A stretch of 64,000 nt of DNA from Acetivibrio thermocellus ATCC 27405 (GCF_000015865.1 NC_009012.1:1915081-1979080), one strand, 5' to 3'. Counted from the stretch's first letter, positions 27,264 through 36,940 are shown. Numbers and translations: made by a program. The notes: generated by a model not told the origin, from the sequence alone.

Positions 27264-29732
27264 CTATATTTGCTTCGGAAGCGCCTCCCACAACCGCATA
27301 TCCTCCTGCCCAAGAGACCAGATGGCTATACCTCGCAGTTTCCATCGATAAGCCGCTTCGTTTGCCCAGTAAACAAGGCTGTCCACATCCTGATAATACA
27401 GAATAGAAAAACCATCTGCATCTCCGAGGAAGAGACGGGATATCCAGATATTGATGTCTTTCAGTATAATCTTTACTTCATAGTCATTACCGCAAGAAAG
27501 AGCCAAAAGTTGTGAGTGGAAGAAGTCATAGTCCATCGAAATGTCCTCACTGCGAGTTATCGATTCCTCCACATCGTTATTTACTGAAAACACCTGAAAT
27601 TCATCATCCCACGTGACACCAGTGCGAGCAAGCCTGCCAAAGCTGGTTATATTTCCATCCGGAAGTTCCACATCAAAACGCTCGTATGGTTCATATACCC
27701 ATGCATCGCCCAGTCGCAGCAGCTCGCATACCGTCCGGTTGTCCGAGCAGTAACCTACATAACCACTACCACCGGTTACATTCACTGTGAAGCGCAGGGT
27801 TGAAGCTGCACCTGAATATACTCTTACCTTATTGCCGCGTTTTCGCATCTCTATAGTATACATATTCGGATTAGCACGAAGATCGGCATCTACAGTTTTT
27901 GAGAAACTGGTGGAATAGCTACCAAGCAAGGAATTACCTTGATAAAGCTCGACTCTTTGCGTGTCATAATTTAAGCAGCAGAAAATATCCCCAAGGAACA
28001 CCCCAGCCCGTCCACTGCTATTTTGAGGGAAAGCCAGCCTTGCCCGGATATGAATATCGGAAAACCCGTCGTATTTCCATGCAAGTTTGCCATATCCCTC
28101 GAGCTGGGAATATGGACGGTTTTCTGTGCTGTCTGGGTCTTGCCAAACATCCCATTCGCCATCCAGCACAGTCCAGTAGTTTTCAGGCAGGATGTTCCTG
28201 TCTCGAAAATCCTCATACCAAATAAGCGCCGAGTCGGGTTTTCTTCGCAACATTTCAAAGGTCAGTTTAAAACCTCGATCCGGCTCAACCATCACACCAT
28301 TTACATCCTTGAACCGACGAGGAGAGAGCATAAAGCTGGCTTCACCGGCAAAGGGATACTCCGAAAATCCACTGCAAACCCTAAAACCGTAAAACTGGAC
28401 TCCCGGCACACCACCGCTTATGCTGATAGCATGCGTTCCCTCTTGGAGAAATACACCTTTTGCAAGTGTCAACCAGCAAACTCTTCTCCAGTATGGCCAC
28501 CATAAACGGTTCTCGCTGAAAGTCTTTGATATACCATCAAGGGAAACAATAATCGCATTTTTGTCCCAGTAAGGAAAGCAAAGCTGTACTGCAATATCGT
28601 AATATCCCGCTTCTCTTATCTCAAAACGGTACTCTGCTGACGCCTGGGCATCTCCCAGTGAGGTCATCTCATCAGTAATAATGACATTTCCTTCGTATTC
28701 ATCCGGAACTCCGTTCCTGTCAATATAAATGGTTCCGAACTCCGCTTTCTGCTCCTTGCCATAGCTTGTCAAATATCTTCGCCTGTTGTAAACCCCTTTT
28801 AGCAGCGGATATTCCCAGGATACAGCATCCCATCCTTCCATATAGTCATATACATGAGGAAGAGCCCAAGGTACTTTGTTATAGTCATCCCAGTAAGCCA
28901 CAATTGGAATAAACGGCTGGGGCGGTGCATCACCTGTGAAATTGTAAACCCCAGTCATCCAGTATTTAGCCGCATAGTAGGTATTAGACACTCCTCGATA
29001 GGTTATTCCGAGGTTTTCAGGCGTATCATGGATCCTCCAGTTCCAGCCATAAGCAGGCAAACCCATGAATATCTTGTCCGGCGACATAACGGAAACAGCA
29101 TAATCATATATGCCCTCAAGCCAGTCACGGGGAGATACCGGACCGGGAGCAGAACCCGCCCATGCCATGCCGTAGCTCATGATGGCGGCGGTATCGCAAT
29201 AGTCGTTAAGATCGGCATAAACACACCAGTTTTCACCGCCCACCGAGCCTTGAACACCGATCATACCCGGCAGGCAGATGTTGACAAGCTTTGTTGCATC
29301 ATAAGACTTAACTGTATTGTATATATCCCTAAATAGTGCATTCGCCGCATCCTTGTTTTCATAACCGCCGCCGCGCTCCAGGTCAATATCTACCCCAGCG
29401 CACCATGGATACTTGTTCATTATTCGGATGATTTCAGTGAGAAACTTATCCTTTGCACCGTTTTCGTTGTTGCGAAGTGCAGTAAAAATATTGGCTATTC
29501 CATGATTCATAATAGTGAGCAGCCACTTAATGTGCGGCCATTTCTGAATATACGGAAGCATGCTGCTGATGCTGGTACCGGTTTCAGTGATTGTGCCTGT
29601 TTCGTCAACCTCAAAAGTAAAAATGCCTACCGTATCAAAGCGGTCGCCGTAGTCTCTAAGTGCTTCATACATTCGGGCATTTCCCATAAAACTCCACACC
29701 ATGCACCGCTTACCTTTTAAATAATCCCTCAC
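27264..29732 (-). CDS. GH18-domain tail-associated protein
   Basis: This is an 822-residue protein whose first 330 residues form a glycoside hydrolase family 18 barrel. The catalytic stretch reads GVDIDLE with D115, D117 and E119; the outermost Asp of the DxxDxDxE motif is Ala112. Further barrel strands (IMSYGMAWAG, IFMGLPAYGW) are clear, close to spore-type YaaH hydrolases. The remainder contains two jelly-roll-like regions (about 345-470 and 500-670) that could bind carbohydrate. A GTG start overlaps the previous stop (GTGA). It lies after the tail-spike genes, so it is probably a receptor-degrading tail tip component acting on wall or chitin-like glycans. Confidence 0.8.
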   Translation of the reverse strand: MRDYLKGKRCMVWSFMGNARMYEALRDYGDRFDTVGIFTFEVDETGTITETGTSISSMLPYIQKWPHIKWLLTIMNHGIANIFTALRNNENGAKDKFLTEIIRIMNKYPWCAGVDIDLERGGGYENKDAANALFRDIYNTVKSYDATKLVNICLPGMIGVQGSVGGENWCVYADLNDYCDTAAIMSYGMAWAGSAPGPVSPRDWLEGIYDYAVSVMSPDKIFMGLPAYGWNWRIHDTPENLGITYRGVSNTYYAAKYWMTGVYNFTGDAPPQPFIPIVAYWDDYNKVPWALPHVYDYMEGWDAVSWEYPLLKGVYNRRRYLTSYGKEQKAEFGTIYIDRNGVPDEYEGNVIITDEMTSLGDAQASAEYRFEIREAGYYDIAVQLCFPYWDKNAIIVSLDGISKTFSENRLWWPYWRRVCWLTLAKGVFLQEGTHAISISGGVPGVQFYGFRVCSGFSEYPFAGEASFMLSPRRFKDVNGVMVEPDRGFKLTFEMLRRKPDSALIWYEDFRDRNILPENYWTVLDGEWDVWQDPDSTENRPYSQLEGYGKLAWKYDGFSDIHIRARLAFPQNSSGRAGVFLGDIFCCLNYDTQRVELYQGNSLLGSYSTSFSKTVDADLRANPNMYTIEMRKRGNKVRVYSGAASTLRFTVNVTGGSGYVGYCSDNRTVCELLRLGDAWVYEPYERFDVELPDGNITSFGRLARTGVTWDDEFQVFSVNNDVEESITRSEDISMDYDFFHSQLLALSCGNDYEVKIILKDINIWISRLFLGDADGFSILYYQDVDSLVYWANEAAYRWKLRGIAIWSLGQEDMRLWEALPKQI

Positions 29733-30304
29733 AACCGGTCACCGCCTTCTTGCATCTCCTGAAATTCAAAGAGCACCCGCGCCGATTTTCTCTCTTCCAG
29801 CTTCACCATATGTTTGCTATCCCATGCCGCAGAGTATTGATAAAATCCATCCTTACGAGTAGGGCTTCCGTTTTTAAGGCATTGACGGGTGGAAGCCTTG
29901 AGCGCCAGCTCATCGCCTGCATTAACCGGGTCAAGAAACTTTACCTTATGCGCACCTACACCTTGGGATAGTTCAATACTCCCTGCGGCCATATACTGTA
30001 TAGGATAGATATAACAGTCAAGACCAGCAGAAGTTTTGCCAAGGTTGAATAAGACTACAGTCTCCGCTGTTCGCACCACACCGTTATAATGCCGGGGCGG
30101 AACTGGCTGCCCGTTTTCCTGCATTTTCTTTAGCATTTTGCTCGTGTGGACGGTATAACCTGTTAATTGATCTCCTTCCTGAAACTGCAAGTCGGTGAAA
30201 TAGATTGTTCCGGTGCAGTCGGAAATCTTGAGTGTCACAGTAACGCCCACCACATGTTTATTGCTTTTTGGTTGTATGGTTTCCGCAAACCTTGAAAACT
30301 GCAT
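29729..30304 (-). CDS. Phage tail-region protein with DCTGTIYFTDL module
   Basis: This is a protein of about 191 residues with no recognised family name. It contains the module VTLKISDCTGTIYFTDLQFQ (about 24-43), which is repeated in the neighbouring 64-residue gene. The remainder (RHYNGVVRTAETVVLFNLGK and GLDCYIYPIQYMAAGSIEL) has beta-rich character, as expected for an accessory fibre or chaperone. The ATG with AGGTG six bases upstream is preferred over a GTG nine bases earlier. Its position between tail spike and GH18 protein suggests a structural role in the tail tip. Confidence 0.7.
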   Translation of the reverse strand: MQFSRFAETIQPKSNKHVVGVTVTLKISDCTGTIYFTDLQFQEGDQLTGYTVHTSKMLKKMQENGQPVPPRHYNGVVRTAETVVLFNLGKTSAGLDCYIYPIQYMAAGSIELSQGVGAHKVKFLDPVNAGDELALKASTRQCLKNGSPTRKDGFYQYSAAWDSKHMVKLEERKSARVLFEFQEMQEGGDRL

Positions 30305-30313
30305 CCATTTCAC

Positions 30314-30508
30314 CTACCCGTCCAATGTCCACTGTATTTCGCATACATGCCCGATCCATCCGGTAGTAACCGCGCCACCTTGAAGCAATAAGTCTGTAAA
30401 GTACACTGTGCCGGTGCAGTCAGTGACACACAGCCTGATGGTGATAGATTTGACTCTGCTGATACTTTTGGGATAAATACTGTATGCAATCTGATTGAAA
30501 TATGCCAT
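30314..30508 (-). CDS. Small phage tail-region protein, paralogue of the next gene's N-terminus
   Basis: This is a 64-residue protein with a GAGGGTGATGAT start site. Its core ITIRLCVTDCTGTVYFTDLL matches the DCTGTIYFTDL module of the adjacent gene, and its end (QGGAVTTGW) matches QEGDQLTGY there. A partial duplication is therefore likely. An overlapping 70-codon frame is rejected because it lacks this homology. Function unknown. Confidence 0.65.
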   Translation of the reverse strand: MAYFNQIAYSIYPKSISRVKSITIRLCVTDCTGTVYFTDLLLQGGAVTTGWIGHVCEIQWTLDG

Positions 30509-30518
30509 ATCATCACCC

Positions 30519-33041
30519 TCAAATCAGGTCTATAAATCTTGTTTCTGTTGTACCGTCCTCGTATTCAATGACTATCTCAACACCAACTTGGCCGTTTTCA
30601 CCCTTTTCGAGGCTTTCGGAAGCAATTTGTGCTGAAAAAGTGTAGCTTTTACGCGTTGCTGGATATACCGTCTGTGAAAGGCTCTTTTTCATACCAGGTA
30701 CACCGACAGCCTTGAAGGAAGCAGTTCCCGAAACACCATTTTCAGTATCCACTTCAAAACCGGAATTGACCCAGTAGGCAAAACCATCATCCGCTCTGGA
30801 ATTGCGCAGATGGTTGAATGGTACCATATCTTTAATTTCCTGACGGTTTATCAACTCTGCTGAGGACAGCGCATCCGCTGCCTTGTCCCACTGTGCTGAA
30901 GAATCGCCAAGTTCCCGCAGTTTAGTTGAAAGCTCAATCACTGTTTTCCATGGTTCCTGCAAGTTATACTGCCTTCTCACAACACGAGTCTTTACCAAAA
31001 GGCCTAGTTCTTTATCGTCCACTGTAACAATATCACCCAGTTTCCATGCTTCGTGCTCATAACCGGTTAGCGCAGATAAATCCATTGCCGACAGCACATA
31101 AGAGACGCGAGGCTTCGAATATTCTGCAAGCCGCATTTTTGCATATTCCAGCATCTGATACGGATTTGTAAACGACGAACAATCAAGCGTCGACACCCTC
31201 ACTTCACTGGAAAAAGTGTAATCTTCCACGTATTCCTTACCTCCATTAATTGAAGCGAAGGTCAATCCGTCCTTTCCATAAGCATAGAGCTTTGTCACTA
31301 ATTCACGTGTATCGACTACCCGCTGAATACTTTTCAAATTCTTTCTATATGAAAAAAGCGCTCCGCTATCAGTACCACTAAAAGTCAAAAGGTGTACCTG
31401 GCGGTTGGCGCTGTCAAACACCAGATCGCCGCCATAAATATTCTGTACGGTGCGAAGGATGGATAAGGCATTTTTTTCTGTACACTGCCATGTCCGTTTC
31501 GTAGTGACAGTAACATTTCCTACTGTCCAGCCTGTACCCAAAAGTGCATATTGCATCGGAACATCTGCAGTATCTGCATTGAATTCTCTAGGTTCTTTTT
31601 CCGCACTGAAAGACAGATCGTAAAATACCGCTTCAGCATATACTTGCGTGATAACACGCCCATCTTCGCCTTTATTGTCCGTTAAGGTTCGGATCCGGTA
31701 AATGTCATTTACGATTTGCACTTGTTTTTCATTTTCCAGTGTGCTTCTTTTTGGATCATGGAACGGAAGCTTGAATTCCAGCGTATCCGCGCCGTTCACC
31801 TCACCAGTGACAATGATATCAAAGGCATTTTCAAGAACAGCTTCCCATGCTCCGTTTTTGTCCAAAATCACAGGACGGGCAAAGCCTAATTTCTCATAGG
31901 GCGCTTTCGGTATATCATGAAGCTGTATTTCCAGAAGTTTTGGCGTCTTCAACGGATCGCTGCTGGTAAGGGTAACACGGAACCTTATATATTGCCGATT
32001 TGGCGATTGAAGTTCACCGCTGGTTCCCACAGCCTGCCATGCAGACCATTCTTCAAGATCATCGCTTGTGCTGGTCTCTACTAGAGACACTGAAGTAACA
32101 CCTGCAGTATATTCGCTTGTCACAGCTACACGACCGCTGCCCGATAATGCACATGGAACCGCCCTTGTATAAAGTACGCCACTTGCAGGATACTCGCCAT
32201 CTGTTGCTTTAAGGGTGACTGCGCCAGGCTCTGCCAAAGCATCTACATCCGAAGCCGCATCCCCACCGTTTGCTTGTAAAGACGACTTAAAATATAACAG
32301 CAAATCATCAGCTGTAAGCTGTGAGTCCGTTTCCAGAAACCAGTCGTCGAAGCCTCCGGCATAGTAGTAGGTATTTGCATGCATCCCCATAATAATGTCT
32401 GCTATACATTCCCGATTCAGCTCTCCCGAAAAGGAACGCACAGGTGACACCCAGGTTGCCCCGTCGCTGCGATCGCATATGATGTTCTGCACCTTTTTGT
32501 TGTTTACTTCAATGATGGAGGCGATAAAGTACCAGCCGCCGTTTTTTAAGGTAATGGTAGCTGTTTCACTCTGGTCGTAGATTAGTGTGCCGGAGGAGTT
32601 ATACAACATCAGCCTAAGTCTTCCTTGATAAAGTGAAACATAAAGAATTGGCTGACCAGGTCCTTGGCGGGTATTGAATATGGATATATATGTCTGGCCG
32701 ACCGAATAGGTGGTAGGATTAATCCAACCGCCTACAACAATCTTTTCGCCCAGATTGCTAAAGAAACTCCCATCATTTTCTGCTATAAGATGGGTCTTTT
32801 CAGAAGTCGGATTAACAATATTTTGCCTAAAGTATCTTCCGAATCTTCCAGCAATAAGGTTTGCCGATGTCCCTGACCAGCCGGAGATGGTAAAATGTCT
32901 GCCATGTCCCGATGAATCCATAAGCAGAAGATTTTCGTCTGGTGTTTTTTCATTAAATCGCCATAAAGCAGACGTCCTTGATGTTACAGGAAACTCACCG
33001 GTAAAATCCTCTTGGCTCGTTAGAATTGATTTTATCGCCAT
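30519..33041 (-). CDS. Phage tail spike / tail-associated endopeptidase-like protein with LamG-like N-terminus
   Basis: This is an 840-residue tail-tip protein. Residues about 20-265 look like a concanavalin/LamG lectin fold (ALWRFNEKTPDENLLLMDSSG ... GGWINPTTYSVG ... GGFDDWFLETDS). Residues about 400-690 resemble the siphovirus prophage tail (gp37-like, Gp27-type hub) region, with GEVNGADTLEFKLPF, KQVQIVNDIYRIRTL and ALSILRTVQNIYGGDLVFD. The C-terminus holds another carbohydrate-binding-like region (about 745-840). It follows the distal tail protein gene, as usual. It probably mediates attachment to cell-wall glycans. Confidence 0.82.
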   Translation of the reverse strand: MAIKSILTSQEDFTGEFPVTSRTSALWRFNEKTPDENLLLMDSSGHGRHFTISGWSGTSANLIAGRFGRYFRQNIVNPTSEKTHLIAENDGSFFSNLGEKIVVGGWINPTTYSVGQTYISIFNTRQGPGQPILYVSLYQGRLRLMLYNSSGTLIYDQSETATITLKNGGWYFIASIIEVNNKKVQNIICDRSDGATWVSPVRSFSGELNRECIADIIMGMHANTYYYAGGFDDWFLETDSQLTADDLLLYFKSSLQANGGDAASDVDALAEPGAVTLKATDGEYPASGVLYTRAVPCALSGSGRVAVTSEYTAGVTSVSLVETSTSDDLEEWSAWQAVGTSGELQSPNRQYIRFRVTLTSSDPLKTPKLLEIQLHDIPKAPYEKLGFARPVILDKNGAWEAVLENAFDIIVTGEVNGADTLEFKLPFHDPKRSTLENEKQVQIVNDIYRIRTLTDNKGEDGRVITQVYAEAVFYDLSFSAEKEPREFNADTADVPMQYALLGTGWTVGNVTVTTKRTWQCTEKNALSILRTVQNIYGGDLVFDSANRQVHLLTFSGTDSGALFSYRKNLKSIQRVVDTRELVTKLYAYGKDGLTFASINGGKEYVEDYTFSSEVRVSTLDCSSFTNPYQMLEYAKMRLAEYSKPRVSYVLSAMDLSALTGYEHEAWKLGDIVTVDDKELGLLVKTRVVRRQYNLQEPWKTVIELSTKLRELGDSSAQWDKAADALSSAELINRQEIKDMVPFNHLRNSRADDGFAYWVNSGFEVDTENGVSGTASFKAVGVPGMKKSLSQTVYPATRKSYTFSAQIASESLEKGENGQVGVEIVIEYEDGTTETRFIDLI

Positions 33042-33045
33042 GTTA

Positions 33046-33819
33046 TCACCTCCATCTGCTTTTTGCCTGTATTTTTAACTCAGTAAAGGTCGCGTTTTCT
33101 GCGGCAATCTCAATATGATTAACACCTTTCCTGAGAATTGGAAAATTCAGATCCTGCAGGCTGGGAAGACCATTTCTCAAGGTTCGGCCTGTTTCATCAA
33201 TAACCTTAGCTGTTACCATGCCGGAGTCGACAATCAGAGTTTCACCTTCAGATAATGAGCCAACAATTCTCAATTCCTCGCCGTTTGTAATAAGCGAAAT
33301 ATAGCTTGATGAGGACGTTGATATCAAACCCTTCAAGAGATAAACCGGATTGGAATCCGCATTTCCTTTAACCCTCTCCAATTCATGCAGACCTGTTTCA
33401 GAAAGAACAAATATCTCATCTTCCAACGCGTAAACATACGGGTCGGGACAAACAAACCGAAGTTCAAAGCTGCCCGCTGTCCGCAATATCCGCTCACAGT
33501 CAACCGCTTCTGATAAGCGAGCCATGAAATATCGGTCGGGCAAATCATCTATAACAAGTTGCTTAAGCCCGTTTTCCGGATTTAACCATTCTGCAACATT
33601 ATCAAGAACCGATACAAGCTCAGCAAAACTGCGCTGGGGAAGCACACTACAGCTAATTATTATGTTTCGTTCTGATATATCGCAGCCAAAATCTGCAATA
33701 CCTGCTTTGCCCGGCACAGTTTCAAAGGAATTGCGCAGGGCAGGGGAGACCTGCCATTTAGTAAGTCTTGCTCGTATTTTCATACTTTGCGACGATATTC
33801 CATTGTAGATAAATCCCAT
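33046..33819 (-). CDS. Distal tail protein (Dit-like, siphovirus tail component)
   Basis: This is a 257-residue protein with the Sipho_tail pattern: GFIYNGISSQSMKIRA at the N-terminus, ERNIIISCSVLPQ, AEWLNPENGLKQLVIDDLPDRYFMARLSE (about 92-120) and SFELRFVCPDPYVYA (about 137-151). Dit forms the hub ring that joins tail tube to the tip. Spacing and order after the tape measure gene are standard. Confidence 0.87.
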   Translation of the reverse strand: MGFIYNGISSQSMKIRARLTKWQVSPALRNSFETVPGKAGIADFGCDISERNIIISCSVLPQRSFAELVSVLDNVAEWLNPENGLKQLVIDDLPDRYFMARLSEAVDCERILRTAGSFELRFVCPDPYVYALEDEIFVLSETGLHELERVKGNADSNPVYLLKGLISTSSSSYISLITNGEELRIVGSLSEGETLIVDSGMVTAKVIDETGRTLRNGLPSLQDLNFPILRKGVNHIEIAAENATFTELKIQAKSRWR

Positions 33820-33832
33820 ATGCTTCCCTCCA

Positions 33833-36121
33833 TTACGCTGTTATAAAACGTCCCTGCGCCCTTGAACCTGTCTGCATCAGGTTATATAACTCCTGTGAAA
33901 TCCTACGTATGTCTTCTTCACCACGAACAATCATCTGCTGCACCACAACAAGCGGCCCAGAAGCTAAACCGCTAAATTCACCTCTTCCACTTACATTAAT
34001 ATCAGGAGATATATTAAAATCTGTCGGCACTGCATTTTGCATATCGTCTGCCACTCTGGCCATAGCCTTGTCAAATCCCTCACCAATACCCAGTGCCATA
34101 TTGCCGCCAATGCCTTCAAAAACAGTGGACGGAGATCTGATTCCAAGAAAATTCTTTACTCCATCAACAATACCGGAAAAGAAACCGGAAACCTTATCCT
34201 TAATCCAGCTACCAAGGCTTTTAATACCTTCCCAGATGCCTTTTACAATGTTCTTACCAATCTCAACTACTGAAACAACCGCCTTGCCCAAACCTTCAAT
34301 AATTGCCGCAACAATCTGAGGTAAAGACTTTACTAGTTCTGGAATGGCTTTCACAAGCCCGGCAGCAAGATGTACGATAAGCGTAATTCCCAATTCTATG
34401 ATCTTCGGCATATTGTTCGTCACAAAGTCAATGATTGTTGTAATTATCCTCGGCAGTGCTTCAATTAGTTCTGGCAATGCATTTAAAAGTCCCTGCGCCA
34501 ACCCCTGTATGATCTGAAACGCTGCGTCAAGAATTTTATCCATATTGTCAAGAAGTACCTCGGCAATGAGGATAATGGCTTCGACAACAGCGGGTATCAG
34601 CTCCGGAAGCGCCTCCCCGATACCGGACGCCAGTGTGGCAATCATTTGCACCGCGGCTTCCACCAAAGCGGGAAGGTTGTCAATAATTCCCTGCACCAGC
34701 GCCATAACAAGCTGCAAAGCACCGTCGGTTATCTGCGGCAGTGCATCGATTAAAGCCTGCAGCAGCGTCATGACAATCCGCACCGCCGCGTCGATAATAA
34801 CCGGCAGATTGTCCACAATAGCCCCGCCGATGGAGGTGACGATATCCAATCCTACCTGGATAAGCTTCGGCAGGTTTTCCATCAGCATGTTTACAAGGCT
34901 TCCCACCGTATTGCCGATGACCCCGCTGATCTTCGTCCAGTCTCCGTTTGCTTCAGATAATCCACGAGTAAATTCCCCGAGAAGCACAACCCCGTCGTCG
35001 GCCAATATCTGAAGCTGGGGAAGCAGCACGGTGCCCAGCATGTTTTTGGCCGCCGCGCCGCCCGCCTTGAGCCGCTGGATGCTGTCGTCAAATTTCCCGA
35101 GAGCGTTCAATGAATCCTCGCTCATCACTGCGCCCATGCGCTTTGCTTCCTCGGTCAGCTCCGCTATCCCTGCCGAACCCTGCGCAATCAGGGGATTGAG
35201 TTCCTGTGCGGACTTTCCGAAAATCTGCATGGCCAGCGCGTCACGCTCAGTTTCGTTGGACACCTTGCCAAGTGCGTCTATGGTTTCCCAGTATACGGCT
35301 TCGCTGTCGCGCAGGTTGCCGTTGGCGTCCGTGACCGAAACGCCGAGCTTCCGGTAAGCGTCCGCGATCTCACCGGTGCCTTTCCGTGCTGAAGACATGG
35401 ATCTGACGTTCCTTGCCATGCTGCCGGTTAAAGTATCTAAGGAGACATCCACAAGCTCCGCGGCGTATTTATACGCCTGCAGGCTGTCGGTGGACATGCC
35501 GGTTACGGTCGAGGCGGTAAGGATTTCATCGGCATAGGCCGCCGAATTTACCGACATATCCACAAGAGCTTTTCCCGCACCGACCGCTGCTGTACCAATA
35601 GCGGCCAGGGCTGCTCCCATGGCCACACCGATACCTTTCAATACACCTCCCAGTTTTTCAAAGCGCCCGCCTGCGTCATCCGCCTGATCCGCGGCCTTTT
35701 TAATTTCTCTGCCAAATTCGCCCGCCTGTTTTTCCGCTTCGTCAAACTCTTTTCCCGCATTGTCCAGCGCTTTGTTGTTCGCTTCCAGCTCGCGCTCCAT
35801 TTTGTTCAGCTCTGCTTTGGCGTTGTTAAGCTGTATCTGCCAGGACTGCGTCCGCTTGTCGGTCTCCCCGAAAGAGGAGGCGGCGTTGGCAAGCGCTTTC
35901 TCCAAAGTAGCAATTTTTTCTTTCTGCAATTCGATTTCTTTATTCAGCACCTTGTTTCTTGCAGTAACAGCTTCAACTGATTTATCTTGCTTATCAAACT
36001 GAGATGCAACCAGGTTCATCTCGCTGCCCAGTACCTTAAAACTTTGGTTGATCTCACGAATGGCGTTCTTAAATTCCTTTTCGCCTTCAATCCCAATCTT
36101 CAAGCCAAAATTGTCTGCCAC
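33833..36121 (-). CDS. Phage tail tape measure protein
   Basis: This is a 762-residue tape measure. An N-terminal helical region has a long coiled coil (about 40-140, EIELQKEKIATLEKALANA). Next comes a small-residue-rich membrane-insertion-like stretch (LKGIGVAMGAALAAIGTAAVGA, about 160-181). A repetitive hydrophobic central region (about 420-640) contains units of the type DNLPxIIDAAVxIVMTLLQAL. The C-terminus matches SPSTVFEGIGGNMALGIGEGF, a conserved tape-measure tail. Length sets tail length; this one suggests a short to medium siphovirus tail. Codon use is visibly more GC-rich between about 34,600 and 35,700. Confidence 0.9.
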   Translation of the reverse strand: MADNFGLKIGIEGEKEFKNAIREINQSFKVLGSEMNLVASQFDKQDKSVEAVTARNKVLNKEIELQKEKIATLEKALANAASSFGETDKRTQSWQIQLNNAKAELNKMERELEANNKALDNAGKEFDEAEKQAGEFGREIKKAADQADDAGGRFEKLGGVLKGIGVAMGAALAAIGTAAVGAGKALVDMSVNSAAYADEILTASTVTGMSTDSLQAYKYAAELVDVSLDTLTGSMARNVRSMSSARKGTGEIADAYRKLGVSVTDANGNLRDSEAVYWETIDALGKVSNETERDALAMQIFGKSAQELNPLIAQGSAGIAELTEEAKRMGAVMSEDSLNALGKFDDSIQRLKAGGAAAKNMLGTVLLPQLQILADDGVVLLGEFTRGLSEANGDWTKISGVIGNTVGSLVNMLMENLPKLIQVGLDIVTSIGGAIVDNLPVIIDAAVRIVMTLLQALIDALPQITDGALQLVMALVQGIIDNLPALVEAAVQMIATLASGIGEALPELIPAVVEAIILIAEVLLDNMDKILDAAFQIIQGLAQGLLNALPELIEALPRIITTIIDFVTNNMPKIIELGITLIVHLAAGLVKAIPELVKSLPQIVAAIIEGLGKAVVSVVEIGKNIVKGIWEGIKSLGSWIKDKVSGFFSGIVDGVKNFLGIRSPSTVFEGIGGNMALGIGEGFDKAMARVADDMQNAVPTDFNISPDINVSGRGEFSGLASGPLVVVQQMIVRGEEDIRRISQELYNLMQTGSRAQGRFITA

Positions 36122-36167
36122 ATAACCGCCTCCTTTCGAGTAAAAATTAAAAAATTATAAAAGGCTA

Positions 36168-36217
36168 TTGTATTTCAATGCGGTTTGGCATATACTAATA
36201 GTAGGGAAAGTAGGGAA
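36168..36217 (+). promoter_or_regulatory. Promoter and operator of the AbrB/PIN toxin-antitoxin operon
   Basis: TTGTAT (36168-36173), a 17-bp spacer and TATACT (36191-36196) make a promoter. It is followed by a tandem direct repeat of AGTAGGGAA (36200-36208 and 36209-36217), which is a likely antitoxin binding site. AAAGGAGG precedes the first ATG. Confidence 0.6.
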
Positions 36218-36254
36218 TTTCCTGCTTTTCAAATCCTAAAAAGGAGGACTTAGC

Positions 36255-36527
36255 ATGAACGTTCCCATAGTTGATAATGCAAAGGTAATGGCAAAAGGCC
36301 AGATCACGCTGCCAAAAGATATCCGCTCCAAACTTCGCCTTTCCACCGGAGACCGCGTCACCCTCATTTGCGAGGAAGACCGGGTTATCCTTATGAACTC
36401 CGCTGTCTACGCCATGAAAATGCTACAGAAAGAAATGGAGGGCGAAGCGGAAAAAGCCGGGATCCGCAATGATGACGATGTTATGGATCTGGTGAAGGAC
36501 GTCCGCGCGGAGATTGAAGGTCTATGA
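36255..36527 (+). CDS. AbrB/SpoVT-family antitoxin
   Basis: This is a 90-residue protein. The swapped-hairpin AbrB domain is clear at about 9-45: AKVMAKGQITLPKDIRSKLRLSTGDRVTLI. The acidic helical C-terminus would wrap the toxin. It overlaps the PIN gene by four bases (ATGA). The pair lies on the plus strand inside the minus-strand tail operon. Confidence 0.88.
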   Translation: MNVPIVDNAKVMAKGQITLPKDIRSKLRLSTGDRVTLICEEDRVILMNSAVYAMKMLQKEMEGEAEKAGIRNDDDVMDLVKDVRAEIEGL

Positions 36528-36928
36528 GAGTGTTAATTGACACCAACATCCTGATCTCCGCTTCCTTGAGCTGCGAAGGAACGCCTTATCAGGCGTACAT
36601 TAAAGCTGTAACACACCCCAACCATGGTATGGTTTGCGATCAAAACATCGATGAGCTTCGCCGGGTATACAACCGGAAATTCCCCCATAAGATCCAGGCG
36701 CTTGAACGCTTTTTGGCGATTGCGCTTACTGTTCTTGAAGTTGTTCCAACTCCCGCAGTTGACGTGTCGGATGAGGCGCTTGTCCGGGACGCATCCGACA
36801 GGCCAATACTCAGGGCGGCCATTGCGGCAAAAGCTGACGTGCTTGTAACCGGAGACAGGGATTTCCTTGAATCCGGCATAACAAACCCAAAGATCGTAAC
36901 AGCGGCAGAGTTTCTGCAAATGGAATAA
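36524..36928 (+). CDS. PIN-domain toxin (VapC-like RNase)
   Basis: This is a 134-residue putative toxin of the PIN superfamily (COG1569-like). Acidic catalytic residues are visible in VLIDTNILISA (Asp about 5), DEALVRDASDRPIL (Asp about 83-91) and VLVTGDRDFLE (Asp about 109-111). PIN toxins cleave RNA, often tRNA or rRNA. Here its activity would be held by the AbrB-type antitoxin. It is probably a moron that aids maintenance of the prophage. Confidence 0.87.
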   Translation: MRVLIDTNILISASLSCEGTPYQAYIKAVTHPNHGMVCDQNIDELRRVYNRKFPHKIQALERFLAIALTVLEVVPTPAVDVSDEALVRDASDRPILRAAIAAKADVLVTGDRDFLESGITNPKIVTAAEFLQME

Positions 36929-36940
36929 AAGCAGCTTTTT

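Noticed and set aside
30310-30522. Alternative 70-codon frame overlapping the small tail gene
   Set aside because: The other frame shares the DCTG-YFTDL module with its neighbour, so this one is the shadow.
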